6,397 nt of DNA from assembly GCA_018813375.1 (NCBI GenBank), contig JAHJBU010000036.1, positions 1 through 6,397 of the forward strand, read 5' to 3'. The notes beneath the pieces were generated by a model. That model made no database searches, was not told where the DNA came from, and saw only the letters and a program-made list of their open reading frames with translations. The first letter of the stretch is position 1; each line of letters starts with the position of its first letter. Origin of the DNA: Patescibacteria group bacterium (GTDB lineage Bacteria; Patescibacteriota; Microgenomatia; UBA1400; PJMF01). The translations under genes were made by a program, and so were the position numbers. Of this stretch, positions 1-4,720 are shown piece after piece.

Positions 1-2
1 AA

Positions 3-86
3 ACTATTGAAACAATTGATCCAGTTAGCAAAGTAGGACGCTCATATAAACCAAATAAAAGGTTAGTTTTTCACACCTCTATCTAA
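3..86 (+). CDS. C-terminal tail of an unidentified protein (partial)
   Basis: An open frame enters from the left edge and reads 27 codons to TAA at 84-86. The visible tail is basic and ends in VGRSYKPNKRLVFHTSI. I do not recognise the family from this fragment. Support for coding is indirect: the frame is open from the window edge, and its stop lies 5 bp before the first repeat, as also happens for the antitoxin and CopG genes. It would be the gene of the preceding module in the array. It could also be a chance open frame, because 27 codons is short. Confidence 0.4.
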   Translation, partial: TIETIDPVSKVGRSYKPNKRLVFHTSI

Positions 87-91
87 AATAT

Positions 92-123
92 AGGTTCCAA
101 CGCCTTCCACTAGATCCATTTTT
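92..123 (+). repeat. Array repeat copy 1 (short form, no hairpin)
   Basis: The left part is AGGTTCCAAC and the right part is GCCTTCCACTAGATCC, followed by ATTTTT. Both parts match the long copies at 1472, 2236 and 3484, but the central hairpin block of about 20 bp is absent. It starts 5 bp after the stop of the preceding open frame. The -35 element of the TA operon begins 4 bp after its end. Confidence 0.8.
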
Positions 124-127
124 CTTC

Positions 128-156
128 TTGACACCATGTTCTTTTTAAGGAACAAT
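128..156 (+). promoter_or_regulatory. Promoter of the RelE/HigB-type TA operon
   Basis: A perfect -35 TTGACA lies at 128-133, then a 17 bp spacer, then a -10 AACAAT at 151-156 (4 of 6 match to TATAAT). The expected transcription start, 7 nt after the -10, falls on the first base of the GTG start codon at 163. This predicts a leaderless transcript. An AAGG at 147-150 would be a poorly spaced ribosome site (12 nt) and lies inside the promoter spacer. Confidence 0.6.
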
Positions 157-162
157 ACGTAG

Positions 163-477
163 GTGAAGAAGAAAGTAATAATTACCAAACAAGCAGATAG
201 GGAGGTTAAAAAGTTTTCTCATGAGGTTCAAGCTAAAGTTAGAGCCGCTTTTTGGGTACTAGAAAGAGATGGAAAATTAGTAGAACCATATGGTAAGAAA
301 CTCGATCATGGACTTTTTGAAATTAGAATCAAACACAAGGGTCAGTGGAGGGTGATATACGCATATTTCTTGAAGAAACACATCGTGGTTTTGTCAGCAT
401 TTCATAAAAAGACTAAACAAACACCGATTAAAGAATTAAATAAAGCTAGAAAAAGATTGAAAGGATACCAATCATGA
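163..477 (+). CDS. RelE/HigB-type toxin (phage Gp49-like family)
   Basis: This is a 104-residue basic protein. The central block LFEIRIKHKGQWRVIYAYF (51-69), followed by a hydrophobic strand and the FHKKTKQTP segment (80-88), is the signature of the Gp49-like/HigB branch of the RelE superfamily. Members are typically mRNA interferases that cleave transcripts at the ribosome. The N-terminal half (10-40) is the helical hairpin usual for the fold, and the length is normal for the family. The start is GTG: the only nearby upstream ATG, at 135, runs into a stop, and the GTG falls on the predicted transcription start. The next gene overlaps it by 4 bp (ATGA), the usual toxin-first order for HigBA-like pairs. 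Function is inferred from family resemblance; the exact subfamily is uncertain. Confidence 0.88.
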   Translation: MKKKVIITKQADREVKKFSHEVQAKVRAAFWVLERDGKLVEPYGKKLDHGLFEIRIKHKGQWRVIYAYFLKKHIVVLSAFHKKTKQTPIKELNKARKRLKGYQS

Positions 478-776
478 ATCAAAAACAAAAAAAATTCATT
501 GAAGAAAATACTATTTCTGTAGAAGAGTTTAGTAAAGATTTTACTAATGAGCAAAAAAGAATCGTTGAAAACGAGATTGCTTATTATGATGCTTTGCAGG
601 CACTAAAGAAAACTAGGAAACAACAAGGTTTAACCCAAGCAGATCTGGCTAAAAAAGCTGATATGCCCAGAACGACAATTACTAAGGTTGAGTCAGGAAG
701 TTATAACCCCACTCTTCATACTCTTATGAATATGGCAGCAGCAATGGGCAAGAGGATAAAAATTACATTGTTATAA
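474..776 (+). CDS. HigA-like HTH (Xre family) antitoxin
   Basis: This 100-residue protein is translationally coupled to the toxin through an ATGA overlap at 474-477. Residues about 42-97 form an Xre/Cro-type helix-turn-helix: LKKTRKQQGLTQADLAKKAD, then MPRTTITKVESG, then a conserved NPTLHTLMNMAAAMG helix, ending in the KRIKITL strand. The N-terminal 40 residues are charged and probably helical. In HigA-type antitoxins such an arm helps bind the toxin, so the same is inferred here. The expected role is to neutralise the upstream toxin and repress the promoter at 128-156. The gene ends 3 bp before array repeat copy 2, so the repeat lies directly at the 3' end of this module. Confidence 0.9.
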   Translation: MNQKQKKFIEENTISVEEFSKDFTNEQKRIVENEIAYYDALQALKKTRKQQGLTQADLAKKADMPRTTITKVESGSYNPTLHTLMNMAAAMGKRIKITLL

Positions 777-779
777 CTT

Positions 780-810
780 AGGTTCCAGCGCCGTCTACTA
801 TTTCTTGCAG
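780..810 (+). repeat. Array repeat copy 2 (short, most diverged)
   Basis: AGGTTCCAGC is joined directly to GCCGTCTACTA, then TTTCTTGCAG. Like copy 1 it lacks the hairpin block. Its right part is closest to copies 4 (GTCTACTAG) and 5 (GCCGTC), and its TTGCAG end resembles the CTGCAAC end of copy 3. It starts 3 bp after the antitoxin stop. About 30 bp of unassigned AT-rich sequence follows before the convergent membrane-protein gene. Confidence 0.65.
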
Positions 811-840
811 CGATATGGTTTGATATAGATTGATAAAACC

Positions 841-1407
841 TCAACTCAAGGTATAAAAAATTACTATAGTCATAATTGTAGCTATTGTAAAAAGAATAGA
901 CGTAAAAAAATGCAGTTTATATAATTTTGTTGATTTTCCTATTCGTAAAAATTGATCAATAAAAAGTAAATAAAAACTATTTGCAATCAAGCTGAAAAGG
1001 AAAGGTAGCCACTTAACTAATATCCCAGGAGAGTATTGGTCTATAACAGCTAGGAATACTCCTGCTCCTGAAAACACTACTACTATGCCTGAGCTGGGTA
1101 GTAATACTGTTTTAATAAATCGTTCATGATTTTTATTTAAAAAAGTTGGTAGCGGGGTGATTTTGAATTTAGAGACTCCAAATTGGATGATTTTAAAAAA
1201 GAGATAGTTGAATAACACTTGAAATATTATTGGTACTTGTTTGGACAAGAGCACACTTAAATTTAGACTGACCATGTATAGAAGCATGCCGAATATCTGC
1301 GCAGCCATGAATTCAATCAAGGAAATTATTAAAGATGGGGGAATTTTTAGTTTTTTAGAGCTATCCTCCAGCCACCATGGAAGGCTAGCCCAATATATTG
1401 AAGACAT
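841..1407 (-). CDS. Polytopic membrane protein, possibly GtrA-like
   Basis: A 188-residue hydrophobic protein with about five predicted membrane segments (roughly 25-52, 57-78, 98-122, 130-152, 165-186) and a cytosolic-looking N-terminal stretch with WW and KK. The spacing of paired helices and the pattern FNYLFFKIIQF (66-76) and SLIANSFYLLFIDQFLR (139-155) recall GtrA-type flippase-like proteins, but conserved residues are too few to be sure. No catalytic motif is visible. It is the only gene of the array on the minus strand, while its flanking repeats keep the plus-strand orientation. ATG at 1405-1407 is chosen because a TATTAT -10-like hexamer lies 6 nt upstream; no Shine-Dalgarno site is present. 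Substrate and role are unknown. Confidence 0.7.
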   Translation of the reverse strand: MSSIYWASLPWWLEDSSKKLKIPPSLIISLIEFMAAQIFGMLLYMVSLNLSVLLSKQVPIIFQVLFNYLFFKIIQFGVSKFKITPLPTFLNKNHERFIKTVLLPSSGIVVVFSGAGVFLAVIDQYSPGILVKWLPFLFSLIANSFYLLFIDQFLRIGKSTKLYKLHFFTSILFTIATIMTIVIFYTLS

Positions 1408-1413
1408 AAATTA

Positions 1414-1457
1414 ATAATACAGTAAATATTAAATCCGGGTTTACTTATATTTGTCAC
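1414..1457 (-). promoter_or_regulatory. Candidate promoter(s) of the membrane-protein gene
   Basis: Read on the minus strand, TATTAT (5 of 6 match; 1419 to 1414) sits 6 nt before the ATG and would give a leaderless transcript, but it has no convincing -35. A second option is GTGACA (1457 to 1452), an 18 bp spacer, and TTTAAT (1433 to 1428), which would give a leader of about 14 nt. Both lie between the gene and array repeat copy 3. Confidence 0.35.
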
Positions 1458-1471
1458 TAATTAGTTTAAAT

Positions 1472-1524
1472 AAGTTCCAACACCCCGCCTTCTTCGGGGC
1501 AGGCCTTCCACTAGTCCCTGCAAC
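1472..1524 (+). repeat. Array repeat copy 3 (long form with hairpin)
   Basis: AAGTTCCAAC, then a hairpin, then GCCTTCCACTAGTCCC and TGCAAC. The hairpin stem is CCCCG (1483-1487) with CGGGG (1495-1499), closing a 7 nt loop CCTTCTT. The GCCTTC hexamer occurs both at the hairpin and again at 1503-1508. The repeat separates two divergently oriented modules and ends 17 bp before the next -35 element. Confidence 0.85.
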
Positions 1525-1541
1525 AGCAATAAAAAAAACCT

Positions 1542-1571
1542 TTGAATAGGTATTTTTTAATGTGTTACAAT
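1542..1571 (+). promoter_or_regulatory. Extended -10 promoter of the GyrI-like/CopG operon
   Basis: -35 TTGAAT lies at 1542-1547, then an 18 bp spacer, then an extended -10 made of TGT followed by TACAAT (1563-1571). Six bases later comes ATG at 1578, the expected transcription start. This is a second leaderless arrangement with the same geometry as the TA operon. It implies that an upstream in-frame TTG at 1542 is promoter DNA and not a start codon. Confidence 0.6.
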
Positions 1572-1577
1572 AAAAAT

Positions 1578-1967
1578 ATGATGAAAATTTTACCAGATAT
1601 CTTGGTTTATTATGTAAAATCTAGCAATGGTGTTAAAGGAGCCAGCAAAGCTTTTGATGAGCTTGAATCAGTTTTGGATTCCTTAAAAGGAAGAAAGTTC
1701 TACGGGTTGATCTATGGCAATCCACCCAATGACAATTACATAGCTTGTATGGGAATTAATCCAGGAGATAATTTTGATTTCCCTATGATGACAGTTTCAG
1801 GTGGAGAATATGTTCAGGAGAAAATAAAAGATTGGGGCAATAACCTTTCGCAAGTTCCAGGTATATTTAAAAAATTAATTGACTCTAATCAAGTGGATGC
1901 TTCTAGACCCTCAATTGAACATTATTCCAGTATGAGAGAGCTTAGGTGTCTTGTGCCCATAAAATAG
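1578..1967 (+). CDS. GyrI-like / effector-binding-domain protein
   Basis: A 129-residue protein with no HTH. The pattern resembles the GyrI-like small-molecule-binding (AraC effector-binding) fold: a helix with AFDELESVLDSL (25-36), the strand KFYGLIYGNPP (40-50), NYIACMGI (53-60), the central SGGEYVQEKIKDW (74-86), and the C-terminal signature RPSIEHYSSMRELRCLVPIK (110-129). Proteins of this fold bind hydrophobic ligands, and some inhibit gyrase; which applies here cannot be read from sequence. ATG at 1578 is chosen from the promoter, with 1581 as an alternative; an upstream TTG (1542) and ATG (1560) are in frame but lie within promoter elements. A CopG-type antitoxin gene follows after 4 bp, so the two are probably co-transcribed. 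Family assignment is moderate. Confidence 0.65.
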   Translation: MMKILPDILVYYVKSSNGVKGASKAFDELESVLDSLKGRKFYGLIYGNPPNDNYIACMGINPGDNFDFPMMTVSGGEYVQEKIKDWGNNLSQVPGIFKKLIDSNQVDASRPSIEHYSSMRELRCLVPIK

Positions 1968-1971
1968 GTTT

Positions 1972-2232
1972 ATGAAAAAATCACTTAAATTACCTAAATT
2001 TAAAAATGAAGATGAAGAAAGAGAATTCTGGGCTAAAATCGATCTAAATGTATTTTTTGAACCAGAAGATTTTCAGTCAGTCAGTTTTCCTAACCTCAAG
2101 CCTACAACCCGGTCTATCTCTATCCGCTTGCCAGAGTTTTTACTCATTAGGATTAAAGAAAAAGCGAATGAAATCAATGTGCCGTATCAGTCTTTGATTA
2201 AGGGCACATTGCAAAAGACCTTTTTGCGATAA
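1972..2232 (+). CDS. CopG-type antitoxin (CopG_antitoxin family)
   Basis: An 86-residue protein with the usual features of this antitoxin family. The N-terminal LPKFKNEDEEREFWAKIDL (7-25) is the conserved charged segment followed by FW. A linker with the FPNLKP motif (39-44) leads to the ribbon-helix-helix domain: strand TRSISIRLP (46-54), helix EFLLIRIKEKANEIN, then VPYQSLIKGTLQKTF (70-84). The RHH binds operator DNA as a dimer, while the N-terminal arm normally binds a toxin, often a BrnT-like RNase. No such toxin is present here; the upstream partner is the GyrI-like protein. The start is 4 bp after that gene's stop, with TAGG just ahead as a weak ribosome site. Array repeat copy 4 begins 3 bp after its stop. 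Confidence 0.85.
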   Translation: MKKSLKLPKFKNEDEEREFWAKIDLNVFFEPEDFQSVSFPNLKPTTRSISIRLPEFLLIRIKEKANEINVPYQSLIKGTLQKTFLR

Positions 2233-2235
2233 AAT

Positions 2236-2289
2236 AGGTTCCAACACTGCCTTCTTCAGGGCAGGATGTCTACTAGATCCATTTTTTTT
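2236..2289 (+). repeat. Array repeat copy 4 (long form with hairpin)
   Basis: AGGTTCCAAC, then a hairpin, then ATGTCTACTAGATCC and ATTTTTTTT. The hairpin stem is CTGCC (2247-2251) with GGCAG (2260-2264), loop of 8 nt. The stem differs from copies 3 and 5 but remains paired. The T-run at 2282-2289 is 17 nt past the stem, too far for a standard intrinsic terminator. Confidence 0.85.
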
Positions 2290-2306
2290 CATAATTTTGT
2301 TATTTA

Positions 2307-2358
2307 TATAACTCAAAAACTGTGTTATTTTGAGTTATAAAAAATAATTTATAACTCA
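2307..2358 (+). promoter_or_regulatory. Operator of Fic gene 1: inverted repeat plus third half-site
   Basis: A perfect 12 bp inverted repeat: TATAACTCAAAA at 2307-2318 and TTTTGAGTTATA at 2328-2339, with a 9 bp spacer. The arm centres are 21 bp apart, two helical turns. A third copy of the left half, TATAACTCA, lies at 2350-2358 and touches the start codon. The -10-like strings TATAAC and TATAAA lie within the arms, so a bound protein would block transcription. The likeliest binder is the winged helix of the Fic protein itself (inference). Confidence 0.65.
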
Positions 2359-3458
2359 TGACCTCAAGACAATGGAATTGGCAACAAGCGGATTGGTCCG
2401 ATTTTAAGTATCAGGAAAGTGATTTTGAATCAGCTCTTGAGAAGTTTCAATTTAAAATAGGTAAGTTGACAGGTATTCATCAGCATTTCAAGAGCGATGA
2501 TGAACAGCAACTCAAAATCCATTTTTTAAGTGAATCTGCTTATACAACCTCTGCTATTGAAGGGGAGTACTTGGATCGTGAGAGCCTCAAATCTTCAATT
2601 GCACGTCATTTTGGTCTGCATACTGATGAGCGGCGAATTCTTCCTGCTGAGAAGGGAATTGCTCAACTCATGCTTGATGTTTATGAGACATTTGATAGTC
2701 AGCTTGATCACAAAACTCTTTATCGATGGCACTCGATGATTATGAGAGGTAAAAACAACATTGAGGTAATTAGTGCTTATAGAAGACATCAAGAGCCCAT
2801 GCAAATTATCTCTGGAAGTTATAGTAATCCTAAAGTCCATTTTGTGGCTCCACCGTCAAAAATTATCAAGCAAGAAATGGCGCAATTTATTTCTTGGTAC
2901 AATCAAAGTCAAGGTAAACTTCCTTCACTTATTAGAGCTGGAATTGCTCATTGGTATTTTATTTGTATTCATCCATTTGAGGACGGCAATGGTCGTTTGG
3001 CTCGCGCTATCACTGAAAAAACTCTTTCCCAAGATTTGGAAAAGCCAGTTTTAATTGCTCTTTCTCAAACAATTATCGGTGCAAGAAAGAAATATTATCA
3101 AGCATTACAAGTGAATAATTTTTCAAATGACATCACCCTTTGGTTAGCTTATTTTTGCGATTTAGTATTAAAAGCTGTAGATAATAGTCAAGAACTTTTT
3201 GATTTTCTTATTAAGAAAGATAAGTTTTTTAATACTTATAAAACAAGTATGAATGAGAGGCAAGCTAAGGTTATTAGGAAAGTTTTCTCAGAGGGTCCGC
3301 AGGGTTTTAAAGGAGGGCTGAGTGCTAAAAAATATATTGCTATTACTAAAACATCTCGAGCTACTGCAACGAGAGACTTATCAGGGTTAGTTGCAGATAA
3401 TATTTTACAAAAAGAAGGTGTGGGTAAAGGTGCGCGTTATTATTTGAAATACAACTAA
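2358..3458 (+). CDS. Fic family protein 1, class II, with C-terminal winged helix
   Basis: A 366-residue protein. The N-terminal part (about 1-85) is DUF4172-like, with the WNWQQADWSDF opening. It carries a class II inhibitory motif (S/T)xxxE(G/N), TSAIEG at 64-69, whose Glu68 should block ATP placement until relieved. The Fic core holds the intact active site HPFEDGNGRLAR (205-216), with catalytic His205, and a target-docking flap around PMQIISGSYSNPKVHF (147-162). The C-terminal region (about 296-363) is a winged helix with the recognition-helix stretch SRATATRDLSGLV (333-345). Such enzymes transfer AMP from ATP to protein Ser/Thr/Tyr, with autoregulation by the N-terminal helix; the target is unknown. 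ATG at 2358 is the first Met and fits the family start. Its upstream palindrome suggests autorepression. It forms a one-gene module between repeats 4 and 5. Confidence 0.93.
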   Translation: MTSRQWNWQQADWSDFKYQESDFESALEKFQFKIGKLTGIHQHFKSDDEQQLKIHFLSESAYTTSAIEGEYLDRESLKSSIARHFGLHTDERRILPAEKGIAQLMLDVYETFDSQLDHKTLYRWHSMIMRGKNNIEVISAYRRHQEPMQIISGSYSNPKVHFVAPPSKIIKQEMAQFISWYNQSQGKLPSLIRAGIAHWYFICIHPFEDGNGRLARAITEKTLSQDLEKPVLIALSQTIIGARKKYYQALQVNNFSNDITLWLAYFCDLVLKAVDNSQELFDFLIKKDKFFNTYKTSMNERQAKVIRKVFSEGPQGFKGGLSAKKYIAITKTSRATATRDLSGLVADNILQKEGVGKGARYYLKYN

Positions 3459-3483
3459 AAGCAGAGACGGAAGGCAAGTAAAC

Positions 3484-3535
3484 AGGTTCCAACACACCGC
3501 CTTCTTCGCGGCAGGCCGTCCACCAGTCCCATTTT
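3484..3535 (+). repeat. Array repeat copy 5 (long form with hairpin)
   Basis: AGGTTCCAAC, then a hairpin, then GCCGTCCACCAGTCCC and ATTTT. The hairpin stem is CCGC (3497-3500) with GCGG (3508-3511), loop CTTCTTC. It begins 25 bp after the Fic 1 stop, farther than in the other modules, and ends 4 bp before the -35 region of Fic 2. Confidence 0.85.
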
Positions 3536-3539
3536 ATGC

Positions 3540-3591
3540 TTGCGCGTGAAGCGATTAGTTGTTATAATCGCTTCATATTGTGAAGCAATTA
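3540..3591 (+). promoter_or_regulatory. Promoter and overlapping operator of Fic gene 2
   Basis: A perfect 11 bp inverted repeat: TGAAGCGATTA at 3547-3557 and TAATCGCTTCA at 3565-3575, with a 7 bp spacer. A third half-site in the left-arm orientation, TGAAGCAATTA, at 3581-3591 matches 10 of 11. An extended -10, TGT plus TATAAT (3560-3568), runs from the spacer into the right arm. The -35 position, 17 bp upstream, is a poor TTGCGC (3540-3545). Binding to the palindrome should exclude RNA polymerase. The layout matches the Fic 1 operator but the sequence differs. Confidence 0.7.
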
Positions 3592-3601
3592 TTTGATTTT
3601 T

Positions 3602-4720
3602 ATGCATCATTACATCTGGCAGAATAAAAACTGGACAAATTTTAATTGGCAAGAAGAAAAACTCTTGTCAGTTCTTAGTCAAACTAGATTGAATCAGGGT
3701 AAGCTGATCTCAAAAATTAAAGCTTTGGGGATAGATGATGCAACAAAAGCTCAAGCTGAAATTCTGATAGCCGAGACTGTAAAAACAGCTCAGATAGAAG
3801 GCGAACAATATGATTTGAATGAGGTGAGGTCATCAGTCAATAGGCGATTGGGATTGTCGTTTGCTGGATTGCCTGAACCAAAGAGACACATCGAGGGTTT
3901 GGTAGAAGTTTTATTGGACGCAACTTCAAATTTTAATCGACCTTTAACTATTGAGAGACTCAAATCGTGGCAGGCAGCATTGTTCCCCACAGGACTTTCA
4001 GGATTGAGAAAAATTAGAGTGGGGGAATTCAGGGATGATTCTCAAGGCCCGATGCAAGTGGTTTCTGGGCCGATAGGGAGAGAGAAAGTTCATTATCAGG
4101 CACCTCCAGCATATCAATTAGATCAGGAAATGATCAATTTTTTGAGTTGGTGGGAGCAAAGTTTGGGTAAAATAGATGGATTAATTAGGGCTGGCATAGC
4201 TCATTTCTTTTTTGTAACAATCCATCCTTTTGAAGACGGTAACGGTCGGATTGCCAGAGCTTTAACAGACATGGCATTAGCCCAAGATGATGATCTAGAC
4301 AAGCGTTACTACAGTTTTTCAGAGCAAATAGTTTCTAGCAAACAAGCATACTATCAAGTTTTAGAGAAAGCACAGCAGGTTGATACTGATATCACAGAGT
4401 GGCTCGTTTGGTTTGCGAATTGTTTTAATGAGTCTTTATCAGCATCAGGTAATTTGCTAGAAAGTATTTTTACTAAGGTTAATTTTTGGCAAAAACATTT
4501 TAATATAGAATTGAGTTCTCACCAGAAAAAAGTGATTAATAAGTTACTGGATGTAGGTAAGGTTAATTTTCAGGGTAGTTTAACTACTAGGAAGTATGTA
4601 AGTTTAACTAAAGTTAGCCGAGCTACCGCTTATAGAGAAATTAATGATTTACTTAAAAAGGGTATTTTAAAACAAAATCATGGTAAAGGGCGAAGTGCAA
4701 GTTATGATATTAATTGGTGA
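3602..4720 (+). CDS. Fic family protein 2, class II, with C-terminal winged helix
   Basis: A 372-residue paralogue of the upstream Fic protein with the same plan. The DUF4172-like N-terminus opens YIWQNKNWTNFNW. The class II inhibitory motif TAQIEG is at 62-67 (Glu66). The docking flap is around PMQVVSGPIGREKVHY (150-165). The active site HPFEDGNGRIAR (208-219) is intact, with His208. The C-terminal winged helix (about 305-369) contains SRATAYREINDLL (339-351). AMP transfer to a protein target is expected; the target is unknown. ATG at 3602 is preferred over an in-frame TTG at 3593 because it fits the family N-terminus. Its own extended -10 promoter, buried in an inverted repeat, implies repression, probably by itself. 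No array repeat follows: the 3' end overlaps the convergent glycosyltransferase gene by 19 bp. Confidence 0.93.
   Translation: MHHYIWQNKNWTNFNWQEEKLLSVLSQTRLNQGKLISKIKALGIDDATKAQAEILIAETVKTAQIEGEQYDLNEVRSSVNRRLGLSFAGLPEPKRHIEGLVEVLLDATSNFNRPLTIERLKSWQAALFPTGLSGLRKIRVGEFRDDSQGPMQVVSGPIGREKVHYQAPPAYQLDQEMINFLSWWEQSLGKIDGLIRAGIAHFFFVTIHPFEDGNGRIARALTDMALAQDDDLDKRYYSFSEQIVSSKQAYYQVLEKAQQVDTDITEWLVWFANCFNESLSASGNLLESIFTKVNFWQKHFNIELSSHQKKVINKLLDVGKVNFQGSLTTRKYVSLTKVSRATAYREINDLLKKGILKQNHGKGRSASYDINW

Noticed and set aside
2236..2289. Intrinsic terminators formed by the repeats
   Set aside because: The T-runs after copies 1, 4 and 5 are about 17 nt or more beyond the stem, or there is no stem at all (copy 1). 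Copies 2 and 3 lack a T-run. A weak role in ending transcription cannot be excluded.
2530..3054. Alternative frames inside Fic gene 1 on both strands
   Set aside because: They lie wholly within a gene with an intact active-site motif and resemble no protein family.
92..3535. Canonical integron attC sites
   Set aside because: The left box TTCCAAC is near RYYYAAC, but none of the five copies has a GTTRRRY box on its right side, and the outer flanks do not pair with each other. Only the layout is integron-like.
92..3535. CRISPR array
   Set aside because: The repeats are irregularly spaced by hundreds of bases, the intervals hold genes, and the copies differ in length.
3455..3652. Minus-strand 65-codon frame running through repeat copy 5
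   Set aside because: It crosses the repeat, the Fic 2 promoter and the Fic 2 start. The same reading frame is broken by TGA in repeat copy 4, so the peptide is not conserved among the copies.
3790..3990. Minus-strand frame inside Fic gene 2
   Set aside because: Antisense shadow of a well-supported Fic coding sequence.
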